A DNA stretch of 64,000 bases. Origin: Caulobacter endophyticus (GTDB lineage: Bacteria > Pseudomonadota > Alphaproteobacteria > Caulobacterales > Caulobacteraceae). A model generated the notes under the pieces. That model had not been told where the DNA came from. It worked only from the letters and a program-made list of their open reading frames with translations, and did no database searches. The position numbers and the translations under genes are program-made. Shown one piece after another: positions 47,482 through 55,831 of the stretch. Every line of letters begins with the position of its first letter. Position 1 is the first letter of the stretch. Where the stretch lies: the NCBI RefSeq assembly GCF_003116815.1, contig NZ_QDKQ01000071.1, forward strand, positions 186,001 to 250,000, read 5' to 3'.

Positions 47482-48942
47482 TCATTCGTCGCCGGGCTCT
47501 CCCCTGAGCTGGCGATAGGCCTCCAGCGCCGCGGCCCTGGCGCGGGGATGGTCGACGACCGGTTTGCCGTAAACGGCCCTGGCGCCGGCGCTCAGGCGTT
47601 CGGGCGCGGCCCACGGCTGGTGGATCACGTCGGCCGGCAGGTTGGCAAGCTCGGGGATCCACTGCTTGACGTAAGTCCCCTTGGGATCGAACTTTTCGCC
47701 CTGGCCAATCGGGTTGAAGATCCGGAAGTAGGGCGAGGCGTCGGCGCCGCTGCCGGCCACCCACTGCCAGTTGCCGACATTGTTGGCCAGGTCGGCGTCG
47801 ACCAGGGTGTCCCAGAACCAGGCCTCGCCCTCGCGCCAGTCGACCAGCAGGTGCTTGATCAGAAACGAGGCGGTGATCATCCGTACGCGGTTGTGCATGA
47901 AGCCGGTGGCCCACAGCTCGCGCATGCCCGCATCGACCAGCGGATAGCCAGTGCGGCCTTCCGTCCAGGCTTCGAAGCCGCGCGGGTTCTTCGACCACGG
48001 AAAGGCGTCGAATTCGGGTCGGAAGTTCTTCTTCGGAAGCTCCGGCCAGTGGAAAAGGATCGAGTGGTTGAACTCGCGCCAGCCCACCTCCGACAGGAAC
48101 TTCTCGATCTCGCCGTGCGGGGCGTCGCCGGCCTCGGCGGCGTTGCGGGCGGCGGTCCAGACCTGGCGCGGGCCGATCTCGCCGAAATGCAGGTGGGGCG
48201 ACAGGCGCGAGGTCGCCTCCAGGCCGGGGACGTCGCGGCCTTCGCCATAGCCGTCGACCGGGCCCGAGAGGAAGTCGTCCAGCCGCGCCAGGGCGCCGGC
48301 CTCGCCGGGCGTCCAGATGGAAAAGCCCTTCGACCAGTCGGGCTTCCTAGGATGCAGGCCCCAGCCGTCCAGGGCGTCGCTGTGGGGCCAGTGCTTGGGG
48401 GCTTCCAGCCGCTTGGGCGCGGCCTCGACCTCGACGTGGGTCAGGTGCGCGCGGGCCGCCCGCCAGTAGGGGGTGAAGACCTTGTAGGGCTGCCTGGAGC
48501 CGTTCTGTACGGTCCAGGGCTCGTTCAGCAGGCCGGCGATGCAGCTTTCCACCACTACGCCGTCGGCCTTCAGCGCCGTCTTGATCTCGGCGTCGCGGGC
48601 GATGGCGGCCGGTTCGTACAGGCGGTTCCAGGCGACGCCGGCGGCGCCCGCGTGGACGATCACGTCCTTTAGCACCTCCTGGGCCGGGCCACGCCGCAGG
48701 ATGAGCTTAGAGCCGATGCTCTTGAAGCTCTCGGACAGCGCCCGCAGCGACTTGTCGAGCCACCACAGCGAAGCCGCGCCCATAGGCCGCACGCCGCTTG
48801 TCTCGTCGAGTATATAGAGCGGGATCACCGGCCGACCCGTGCCGGCGGCGGCCTTCAGGGCCGGATTGTCGGCCAAGCGCAGGTCGTTGCGCAGCCACAC
48901 GATAACGGGTCCGGGGACGCCTGGATCGATCCGCACTTGCAC
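47482..48942 (-). CDS. phrB: Deoxyribodipyrimidine photolyase
   Basis: Light-driven repair of cyclobutane pyrimidine dimers with FADH. The protein has 486 residues. The N-terminal antenna Rossmann domain has VIVWLRNDLRLADNPAL and PVIPLYILDE. The C-terminal FAD domain has SRLSPHLHFGEIGPRQVW, VGWREFNHSILFHWPELPKKNFRPEFDAFPW (given in parts: VGWREF, FHWP), GYPLVDAGMRELWATGFMHN, NRVRM and GNWQWVAGSGADASPYFR. It starts with GTG at 48942 (another GTG two codons later is possible) and is divergent from kdsA across 77 bp. Confidence 0.92.
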   Translation of the reverse strand: MQVRIDPGVPGPVIVWLRNDLRLADNPALKAAAGTGRPVIPLYILDETSGVRPMGAASLWWLDKSLRALSESFKSIGSKLILRRGPAQEVLKDVIVHAGAAGVAWNRLYEPAAIARDAEIKTALKADGVVVESCIAGLLNEPWTVQNGSRQPYKVFTPYWRAARAHLTHVEVEAAPKRLEAPKHWPHSDALDGWGLHPRKPDWSKGFSIWTPGEAGALARLDDFLSGPVDGYGEGRDVPGLEATSRLSPHLHFGEIGPRQVWTAARNAAEAGDAPHGEIEKFLSEVGWREFNHSILFHWPELPKKNFRPEFDAFPWSKNPRGFEAWTEGRTGYPLVDAGMRELWATGFMHNRVRMITASFLIKHLLVDWREGEAWFWDTLVDADLANNVGNWQWVAGSGADASPYFRIFNPIGQGEKFDPKGTYVKQWIPELANLPADVIHQPWAAPERLSAGARAVYGKPVVDHPRARAAALEAYRQLRGEPGDE

Positions 48943-49019
48943 CTTTCGGCCGTTGGGGCCACCTGTGGGGCCAATTCGGCGCCACCTTGTTCGCCACTCT
49001 CTAACTCGGAAGTCCCGCC

Positions 49020-49886
49020 TTGAGTCAGCCCGTCGCTCCCAACGCCGTCGTCGAAGTGAAGACGGAGACCGGCAAGGCCGTCCGCATCGGCAACGCCGAA
49101 CGCCTGACCTTCATCGCTGGTCCCTGCCAGATGGAGAGCCGCCAGCACGCGCTGGAAACGGCCCACGCCCTCAAGGAGATCGGCGAGCGCCTGGGCGTCG
49201 GCCTGATCTACAAGACCAGCTACGACAAGGCCAACCGCACCTCGGCCACGGCGGCGCGCGGCATCGGCCTCTATGACAGCCTGCCGATCTTCCAGGAGAT
49301 CCGCGAGGTCACCGGCCTGCCGACCCTGACCGACGTGCACGAGATCAGCCACTGCGATCCGGTGGCCGAGGCTGTCGACGTGATCCAGATCCCGGCCTTC
49401 CTGTGCCGCCAGACCGACCTGCTGCTGGCCGCCGCCAAGACCGGCCGGGCGATCAACATCAAGAAGGGCCAGTTCCTGGCCCCGTGGGACATGAAGAACG
49501 TCATCGCCAAGGTCACCGACGCGGGCAATCCCAACGTCATGGCCTGCGAGCGCGGCGCCTCGTTCGGCTACAACACGCTCGTCTCGGACATGCGCTCGTT
49601 GCCGATCATGAAGGAGATCGGCTGCCCGGTGGTGTTCGACGCCACCCACAGCGTGCAGCAGCCGGGCGGGCAGGGCACGTCGTCGGGCGGCCAGCGCGAG
49701 TTCGTGCCGGTGCTGGCCCGCGCCGCCGTGTCGATCGGCGTGGCCATGGTGTTCATGGAAACCCACCCCGACCCCGACCACGCCCCGTCGGACGGCCCCA
49801 ACATGGTGCCGCTGAGCCAGTTCGAAGGCCTCGTGGCCGAGCTGCTGGAATTCGACGCCCTGGCCAAGCGCAAGCTGGCGGCTTGA
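49020..49886 (+). CDS. kdsA: 3-deoxy-D-manno-octulosonate 8-phosphate synthase
   Basis: Condenses arabinose 5-phosphate and PEP to KDO-8-phosphate for lipopolysaccharide. The protein has 288 residues with LTFIAGPCQMES, YKTSYDKANRTS, TDVHEISHCDPVAEAVDVIQIPAFL (in parts) and VFDATHSVQQPGGQGTSSGGQ. The start appears to be TTG at 49020, the first codon that gives the normal N-terminus. A CQMES cysteine and late Asp suggest the metal-dependent subclass, not verified. Followed by hldD after a REP-like block. Confidence 0.93.
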   Translation: MSQPVAPNAVVEVKTETGKAVRIGNAERLTFIAGPCQMESRQHALETAHALKEIGERLGVGLIYKTSYDKANRTSATAARGIGLYDSLPIFQEIREVTGLPTLTDVHEISHCDPVAEAVDVIQIPAFLCRQTDLLLAAAKTGRAINIKKGQFLAPWDMKNVIAKVTDAGNPNVMACERGASFGYNTLVSDMRSLPIMKEIGCPVVFDATHSVQQPGGQGTSSGGQREFVPVLARAAVSIGVAMVFMETHPDPDHAPSDGPNMVPLSQFEGLVAELLEFDALAKRKLAA

Positions 49887-49897
49887 TCCTGGTCAAC

Positions 49898-50030
49898 CTC
49901 TCCCATGGGGAGAGGAAGGGGCCCACCGCGTAGCGGTGGGAGGGTGAGGGGGTAAACCCTCACCGCTTAAACCCCTCATCCTCCCACGCCTGCGGCGCGG
50001 GCCCCTCCTTCTCCCTCTGGGAGAAGAGTG
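49898..50030. repeat. Palindromic REP-like element between kdsA and hldD
   Basis: Starts with CCTCTCCCATGGGGAGAGG and ends with a CTTCTCCCTCTGGGAGAAG hairpin; inside are CCACCGCGTAGCGGTGG, AGGGTGAGGGGGTAAACCCT and CCTGCGGCGCGGG stems. It fills nearly the whole gap. Confidence 0.7.
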
Positions 50031-50070
50031 GTGGGGTTGCCCCTTGTATGGCGTGTGCCATAACCCGCCC

Positions 50071-51072
50071 ATGTCCAGACGCATCGTTCTCGTCACCGGC
50101 GGCGCCGGGTTCATCGGCTCCAACATCGTCGCCAGACTGTGCGAGGATCCGGCGCTCGACGTCGTCGTCTGCGACTGGCTGGGCCAGGCGGCCGAGGGCA
50201 AGTGGCGCAATATCGCCAAGCACCCGATCGCCGACTTCGTCGCCCCCGAGCAGCTATTCGACTGGCTGGCTGTGCGCGGCGACGAGGTCGAGCTGGTCAT
50301 CCATATGGGCGCCATCTCGTCGACGACCGAAGCCGACGCCGACCTGATCGTGCAGTCCAACTTCGTGCTGTCGCGCGACCTCTGGCGCTGGTGCGCCAGG
50401 AACCAGACGCGCCTGATCTACGCCTCGTCGGCCGCCACCTATGGCGACGGCACGCAGGGCTTCGACGGCAAGGACGACATCGACACCCTGATGGGCCTGC
50501 GCCCGCTGAACGCCTACGGCTGGTCCAAGGCGCTGTTCGACGTGTTCGCCGTGCGCGAGGCCGCCCGCGGCCACGCCCCGCCGCAGTGGGTCGGCCTGAA
50601 GTTCTTCAACGTCTACGGCCCCAACGAGGACCACAAGGGCGGCATGAAGTCGGTGGTCTGCCAGATCTGGCCGAAGATCCAGGCGGGCGAGGGCGTGCGG
50701 CTCTTCAAGTCGCATCACCCGGACTACGAGGACGGCGGCCAGCTGCGCGACTTCGTCTACGTGCGCGACGTGGCCGACGTGATCGCCTGGCTGGCCAAGA
50801 GCCCGCACGTCAACGGCGTCTACAACCTTGGCTCGGGCAAGGCCCGCTCGTTCAAGGACCTGGCCGAGGCGACCTTCGCCGCGATCGCCCGCGAGCCCGA
50901 GATCACCTATTTCGACATGCCCGAAGTGCTGCAGGGCAAGTACCAGTACTTCACCGAAGCCGACATGAGCCGCCTGCGCGCGGCCGGCTACAACGCGCCG
51001 ATGACCTCGCTGGAGGACGGCGTGGCCGACTATGTGGCAGGCTTCCTGAACACGGACGATCCCTACCGCTGA
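50071..51072 (+). CDS. hldD: ADP-L-glycero-D-manno-heptose 6-epimerase
   Basis: An NADP-dependent epimerase for the heptose of the lipopolysaccharide inner core. The protein has 333 residues: VLVTGGAGFIGSNIVARL at the N-terminus, MGAISSTTEADADLI, the catalytic Tyr149 and Lys153 in LNAYGWSKALFD, LKFFNVYGPNEDHKGGMKSV and FKSHHPDYEDGGQLRDFVYV (HldD features). ATG 50071 starts the Rossmann fold properly. With kdsA it forms an LPS core pair. Confidence 0.93.
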   Translation: MSRRIVLVTGGAGFIGSNIVARLCEDPALDVVVCDWLGQAAEGKWRNIAKHPIADFVAPEQLFDWLAVRGDEVELVIHMGAISSTTEADADLIVQSNFVLSRDLWRWCARNQTRLIYASSAATYGDGTQGFDGKDDIDTLMGLRPLNAYGWSKALFDVFAVREAARGHAPPQWVGLKFFNVYGPNEDHKGGMKSVVCQIWPKIQAGEGVRLFKSHHPDYEDGGQLRDFVYVRDVADVIAWLAKSPHVNGVYNLGSGKARSFKDLAEATFAAIAREPEITYFDMPEVLQGKYQYFTEADMSRLRAAGYNAPMTSLEDGVADYVAGFLNTDDPYR

Positions 51073-51083
51073 CGAGGCCCGCC

Positions 51084-52322
51084 ATGCCCGCCGATCCCGC
51101 CGTCGTCGATACCGATTGCTGCATCGTCGGCGGTGGTCCGGCGGGGATGATGGCCGGGCTTCTGCTGGCCAGGGCGGGGGTGAGGGTCGTGGTGCTTGAG
51201 AAGCATGGCGACTTCCTGAGGGACTTCCGGGGCGACACCGTCCATCCTTCGACGATGCAGGCCATGGCCGACCTTGGCCTGCTGGATGACTTTCTGAAGC
51301 TGCCGCATACCGAGGTCCGCGCGCTGTCGGGCCAGGTCGGCGACGAGGTCGTCCACCTGGCCGACTTCAACGGCCTGAAGACCGCCGCGCCCTTCATCGC
51401 CCTGATGCCGCAGTGGGACTTCCTCGACTTCCTGGCAGACGCCGCGCGGCGCTATCCGACCTTCGACCTGCGCATGAACGCTCGCGCCGAAGGCGTGATC
51501 GAGCGCGACGGCCGGGTGGCCGGCGTCCGCGCCGCGACCCCCGACGGGCAGATGGAGGTCCGGGCGCGGCTGGTGATCGCCGCCGATGGCCGCCGCTCGC
51601 TGCTGCGCGACGCCGCCGGCCTGCCGGTCGAGGATCTCGGCGCGCCGATAGACGTGCTGTGGATGCGCCTGTCACGCAGGCCGGCCGACGATCCGGAGGC
51701 GCCGCTGGGGCGGGCGAGCGCCGGGCGGATGTTCGTGACCATCCCGCGCGAGGGATACTACCAATGCGGCTACGTCGCCGCGAAGGGCGGCTTCGAGGTC
51801 ATCAAGGCCGCCGGCATCGAGGCCTTCCGTCGCGACGTCGCCCAGGCCGCGCCTATGCTCGCCGACCGGGTGGGCGAGCTTGCGAGCTTTGACGACGTCC
51901 ACCTGCTGACCGTCGCCGTCGACCGGCTGACGCGGTGGTCGAAGCCCGGCCTGCTGTGCATCGGCGACGCCGCCCACGCCATGTCGCCGGTCGGCGGGGT
52001 GGGGATCAACCTCGCCGTCCAGGACGCCGTCGCGGCCGCCAACATCCTGCATGACGCCTTCGCCCTGGACGACGCGGCTCTCGACGAGCGGGCCCTGGCC
52101 GTGCAGCGCCGTCGCCTGCCGCCGACGAAGGCCATGCAGTCGCTGCAGGTGCTGATCCAGAACCGTCTGATCGGCGCCGCGCTCAGCGGCCGGCCCCTGA
52201 AGGCGCCTGCGGTGATGAAGCTCTTCGAGCGCTTTCCACGCCTTCGCCGGATCCCCGCCCGCGTGCTGGGCCTCGGCTTCCGCCTGGAGCGCGTAACCTC
52301 GCCCGACGCCTTCTCCGGTTGA
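51084..52322 (+). CDS. FAD-dependent aromatic-type monooxygenase
   Basis: A 412-residue group A flavoprotein monooxygenase of the UbiH/PHBH type. Motifs: CIVGGGPAGMMAGLLLARAGV (ADP-binding), the DG motif LVIAADGRRSLLRDAAG (~160) and the ribityl-binding LCIGDAAHAMSPVGGVGINLAVQDA (~300). HGDFLRDFRGDTVHPSTM is typical of the branch that includes ubiquinone and pentachlorophenol-type hydroxylases. It follows hldD by 11 bp, so is likely co-transcribed, though a functional link is not evident. Substrate unknown. Confidence 0.88.
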   Translation: MPADPAVVDTDCCIVGGGPAGMMAGLLLARAGVRVVVLEKHGDFLRDFRGDTVHPSTMQAMADLGLLDDFLKLPHTEVRALSGQVGDEVVHLADFNGLKTAAPFIALMPQWDFLDFLADAARRYPTFDLRMNARAEGVIERDGRVAGVRAATPDGQMEVRARLVIAADGRRSLLRDAAGLPVEDLGAPIDVLWMRLSRRPADDPEAPLGRASAGRMFVTIPREGYYQCGYVAAKGGFEVIKAAGIEAFRRDVAQAAPMLADRVGELASFDDVHLLTVAVDRLTRWSKPGLLCIGDAAHAMSPVGGVGINLAVQDAVAAANILHDAFALDDAALDERALAVQRRRLPPTKAMQSLQVLIQNRLIGAALSGRPLKAPAVMKLFERFPRLRRIPARVLGLGFRLERVTSPDAFSG

Positions 52323-52409
52323 CCAAGGGGCACGCTTGCGGACCCTTGCCGCGCGCGTAACCTGAACCTCGATAAGTCGCCGGATAAGGCGTCGGTCAGG
52401 GAGTGGAAC

Positions 52410-53888
52410 ATGGTCGGCATCGCCGCCTGGGGCGCCTATGCGCCGCGTCTTCGCCTCAGCCGCAAGGCCGTCGTCGCCGCCAACGCCTGGATCGCGCCGG
52501 GCCTGGCCGGCAAGGCCAGGGGCGAGCGGTCCATGGCCAACTGGGACGAGGACGCCCTGACCATGGCCGTCGAGGCCGCCCGCGACGCCCTGGGGCCGGA
52601 CGACGAGGGCAGGGCGGCCGTGAACGCGGCGATCTTCGCCTCGACGACCGCACCCTTCGCCGATCGCCAGAACGCCGGCGTCCTGGCCGCCGCCCTGACG
52701 CTGGAGCCCTCGATCGCCTCGGCCGACGTCACCGGTTCGCAGCGCTGCGGCCTGACGGCGCTCGGCCAGGCGCTCGACGCCGCCGCTTCGGGCAAGCGCG
52801 TGCTGGTCGCCGCCGGCGAGCATCGCCGGGCCCGCGCGGCCTCGCCCCAGGAACTGGATTTCGGCGACGCCGCCGTCGCCTTCGTCATGGCGCCCGATGG
52901 CGCCGCCGCCGAGTTCCTGGGCCGGGGCACGGTCACCGACGATTTCGTCGACCACTTCCGGGGCGCCGACGCGCAGTTCGACTATGCCTGGGAGGAGCGC
53001 TGGATCCGCGACGAGGGCATCGTCAAGCTGGTTCCGCCGGCCATCCGGGCGGCGCTTGAGGCGGCGAGGCTCGACGCCGCCCAGGTCGACCACTTCTGCT
53101 TTCCGTCGGTGTTCGCCGGCATGGGCGCGACCTTGGCCAAGGTTCTGGGCATCCGTCCCGAGGCGGTGCGCGACACGCTCGGCGCTCAACTTGGCGAAGC
53201 AGGCGCGGCCCATGGCCCGCTGCTGCTGGCCCATGCGCTGGAGGAAGCCTCGCCCGGACAGATCGTGCTGGTCGCTCAGTTCGGCCAGGGCGCCGAGGCC
53301 TTGCTTTTCCGCGTGGGCGATACCGCCGTCCGCCCGGCGCGCGGCGTCACCGGCTCGCTGGCCGATCGGCAGGAAGAGACCAACTACCTGAAGTTCCTTG
53401 TCTTCAACGACCTCGTCGAATGGGACCGGGGCATGCGGGCCGAGAAGGACAACAAGACCGCCCTGACCACCCTCTATCGCAACCGCGACCAGATCCTGGG
53501 GCTGGTCGGCGGCCGCTGCCGCGAGACCGGCGTCGTCCAGTTTCCGCGCACCCGCATCTCCGTGGCCCCCAACAATCCGGCCGTCGACACCCAGGAGCCC
53601 TACCGCTTCGCCGAGCGGGCGGCCCACGTGCTGACCTACTCGGCCGACTACCTGACCTTCTCGATGAGCCCGCCCAACCACTACGGCATGATCGTCTTCG
53701 AGGGCGGCGGGCGGATCATGCTCGACATTACCGATGTGGCCCCGGGCGAGGTCGAGACCGGCCTGCCGGTGAAGATGGTCTTCCGCATCAAGGACCGCGA
53801 CGAGAAGCGCGGCTTCGTCCGCTATTTCTGGAAGGCTGCGCCCGACCGGTCGGCTATGGCGGCCGTCACGGCCCAGGCGGCGGAGTAG
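52410..53888 (+). CDS. 3-oxoacyl synthase III/HMG-CoA synthase-like protein fused to an OB-fold domain
   Basis: 492 residues. The N-terminal ~330 form a thiolase-fold condensing domain (IAAWGAYAPRLRLSRKAV, with probable nucleophile Cys113 in TGSQRCGLTALG, and DFGDAAVAFVMA). The C-terminal ~150 resemble the DUF35 OB-fold (FAERAAHVLTYSADYLTF, PPNHYGMIVFEGGGRIMLDI). The usual rubredoxin-like zinc ribbon before the OB fold has lost its cysteines (GGRCRETGVVQFPRTRISV). Such proteins work with a thiolase partner; one lies at 54597, beyond the vapBC module. Involvement in acyl-CoA chain shortening or extension is inferred; substrate unknown. Confidence 0.78.
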   Translation: MVGIAAWGAYAPRLRLSRKAVVAANAWIAPGLAGKARGERSMANWDEDALTMAVEAARDALGPDDEGRAAVNAAIFASTTAPFADRQNAGVLAAALTLEPSIASADVTGSQRCGLTALGQALDAAASGKRVLVAAGEHRRARAASPQELDFGDAAVAFVMAPDGAAAEFLGRGTVTDDFVDHFRGADAQFDYAWEERWIRDEGIVKLVPPAIRAALEAARLDAAQVDHFCFPSVFAGMGATLAKVLGIRPEAVRDTLGAQLGEAGAAHGPLLLAHALEEASPGQIVLVAQFGQGAEALLFRVGDTAVRPARGVTGSLADRQEETNYLKFLVFNDLVEWDRGMRAEKDNKTALTTLYRNRDQILGLVGGRCRETGVVQFPRTRISVAPNNPAVDTQEPYRFAERAAHVLTYSADYLTFSMSPPNHYGMIVFEGGGRIMLDITDVAPGEVETGLPVKMVFRIKDRDEKRGFVRYFWKAAPDRSAMAAVTAQAAE

Positions 53889-53895
53889 GGCGGTG

Positions 53896-54282
53896 TCAGA
53901 TCGCCCGCGCGACGTCGGTGGCGGCGAAGTCCTCGCCCTTGAACAGCAGAGGCAGGCCGCGCGCCTTGGCCAGGGCGTAGGCGAAGCAGTCGCCGAAGTT
54001 CAGGCCGTGGCGGCCGGCGCCGTATTCGGCGAAGGCCCGTTGCGCGAGCGCCAGTTGCGGCTCGTCGAAGGGCTCCAGTCCGATCTCGAATTCGGTGACG
54101 AAGCGCTCGATGTTCTCGACCTCGGCCGGGCCTTTGCGGCGCAGGCAGACGATCTGAAGTTCAAGGCGGGTCGCGGTCGACATCACAAGCGCATCCGCGT
54201 CGGCCACCATTCTCATGAACAGGTCCGCCTCGGGCTCGCCCCAGAGGATGGCCAGCACCGCGGACGTGTCGAGGACGATCAC
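53896..54282 (-). CDS. vapC: VapC-type PIN-domain toxin ribonuclease
   Basis: 128 residues. PIN-domain acidic residues are visible: the N-terminal MIVLDTSAVLAILWGEPEAD, a Glu in TATRLELQIV, and NFGDCFAYALAKARGLPLLFKGEDF near the end, giving the usual Asp/Glu metal site. As a VapC it would cut tRNA or rRNA when its antitoxin is lost. It overlaps vapB by 4 bp and points against the flanking genes. Confidence 0.9.
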   Translation of the reverse strand: MIVLDTSAVLAILWGEPEADLFMRMVADADALVMSTATRLELQIVCLRRKGPAEVENIERFVTEFEIGLEPFDEPQLALAQRAFAEYGAGRHGLNFGDCFAYALAKARGLPLLFKGEDFAATDVARAI

Positions 54283-54539
54283 TTCGGCAGGCCGTCTTCG
54301 TCGTACAGCAGCTCTTCGGGCGTTCGAGGATCGAGGACGGGAAGCGCGGCCGAACGCGCCTGCAGCTCGGCTATAAAGGCCAGCTTTTCCTCGCGCGTCT
54401 TGGGCCGTCGCCTGGGCGGCATGCGATCGAGTTCGGCGCGCACCGCCTGGGCGAAGACGTCGTGCAGGCTCAGACCCTTACGATCCGCCAGTTCCTGCGC
54501 CATGCGCAGCGTTTCCTCGTCGTGGATCACCATGCCCAT
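54279..54539 (-). CDS. vapB: VapB-type antitoxin
   Basis: 86 residues. The N-terminal MGMVIHDEETLRMAQELADRKG is the type II antitoxin pattern of the Rv0623/PSK-factor class (ribbon-helix-helix-like), and the acidic C-terminus (LPVLDPRTPEELLYDEDGLPK) should wrap the toxin. The start is only 57 bp from the divergent thiolase ATG, so the two promoters overlap and VapB autorepression may touch the thiolase gene. Confidence 0.85.
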   Translation of the reverse strand: MGMVIHDEETLRMAQELADRKGLSLHDVFAQAVRAELDRMPPRRRPKTREEKLAFIAELQARSAALPVLDPRTPEELLYDEDGLPK

Positions 54540-54596
54540 GGCCTCGACGTTACACCCGATCAATACGCCCGAGAAGGCGAGCTGAAGGAGACCCCG

Positions 54597-55799
54597 ATGG
54601 CCAGCGGCATCCGCGACAAGGTCGCCATTCTCGGCATGGGCTGCAGCAAGTTCGGCGAGCGCTGGGACGCTGGGCCCGACGACCTGATGGTCGAGGCCTA
54701 TGTCGAGGCGATGAGCGACGCGGGCATCGAGGCCAGCCAGCTCGATGCGGCCTGGTTCTCGACCCACATCGACGAAATCGGCACGGGCAAGGGCGGCACG
54801 CCGCTGTCGATCGCCCTGCGCCTGCCCAACATCGCCGTCACCCGGGTGGAGAACTTCTGCGCCTCGGGCTCGGAGGCCTTCCGGGGCGCGGTCTACGCGG
54901 TGGCCGCCGGCGCGGCCGACATCGCCCTGGCCGTCGGCGTCGAGAAGCTGAAGGACACCGGCTATGGCGGCCTGCCGTTCGGCGCGCCCGGCACGCTGGC
55001 GCCGCAGGTCATGCCCAACGGCTCGGCGCCCGGCAACTTCGCCCAGCTGGCCAGCGCCTACCGCGCCAAGCACGGGGTCTCCAAGGAGGACCTCAAGCGC
55101 GCCATCGCCCACGTCTCGGTCAAGAGCCACGCCAACGGCGCCAAGAACCCCAAGGCGCACCTGAGGAAGCCCATCACCGAGGAGCAGGCGCTGAAGGCCC
55201 CGATCATCGCCGAGCCGCTGGGGCTGTTCGACTGCTGCGGGGTGTCGGACGGCGCGGCCGCCGCAATCGTCACCACGCCCGAGATCGCCCGGGCGCTGGG
55301 CAAGCATGACCTGGTCACGGTCAAGGCGCTGCAGCTGTCGGTCTCCAACGGCTACGAGAGCCAGTACAACGGCTGGGACGGCAGTCACTTCCACACCGCC
55401 CGCATCGCGGCGGGCAAGGCCTACAAGGAGGCCGGCATCGAGCGCCCGCGCGAGCAGGTCTCGATGATGGAGGTGCACGACTGCTTCTCGGTGACGGAGC
55501 TGGTCACCATGGAGGACCTGTTCATCTCGGCCGAGGGGCGGGGCTGGCGCGACGTGCTGGACGGCTTCTACGACGCGGACGGCGCGCTGCCGTGCCAGAT
55601 CGACGGCGGGCTGAAGTGCTTTGGCCATCCGATCGGCGCCTCGGGCCTGCGCATGCTCTATGAGATGTACCTGCAGCTGCAGGGACGGGCGGGCGAGCGG
55701 CAATTGCGCGACCCGGTGCTGGGCATGACCCACAATCTCGGAGGGGCCCCGGCCAGCAATGTCTGCTCGGTGGCCATCATCGGGCGGGAAGGGGCGTAG
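54597..55799 (+). CDS. Thiolase (acetyl-CoA acetyltransferase, SCP-x-like)
   Basis: A 400-residue thiolase-superfamily enzyme. Catalytic Cys88 lies in VENFCASGSEAF, and His344 in CFGHPIGASGLRM; the second Cys region near the end is replaced by GMTHNLGGAPASNVCSV, typical of the SCP-x/lipid-transfer branch. The start has AAGGAG. It probably acts with the ketoacyl-synthase/OB-fold protein encoded upstream, as these two families are commonly neighbours and form complexes. Substrate unknown; acyl-CoA or sterol-type side-chain degradation is possible. Confidence 0.87.
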   Translation: MASGIRDKVAILGMGCSKFGERWDAGPDDLMVEAYVEAMSDAGIEASQLDAAWFSTHIDEIGTGKGGTPLSIALRLPNIAVTRVENFCASGSEAFRGAVYAVAAGAADIALAVGVEKLKDTGYGGLPFGAPGTLAPQVMPNGSAPGNFAQLASAYRAKHGVSKEDLKRAIAHVSVKSHANGAKNPKAHLRKPITEEQALKAPIIAEPLGLFDCCGVSDGAAAAIVTTPEIARALGKHDLVTVKALQLSVSNGYESQYNGWDGSHFHTARIAAGKAYKEAGIERPREQVSMMEVHDCFSVTELVTMEDLFISAEGRGWRDVLDGFYDADGALPCQIDGGLKCFGHPIGASGLRMLYEMYLQLQGRAGERQLRDPVLGMTHNLGGAPASNVCSVAIIGREGA

Positions 55800-55831
55800 T
55801 GCGACGCCCCGACCTGGTGTAGTCGAGACAC

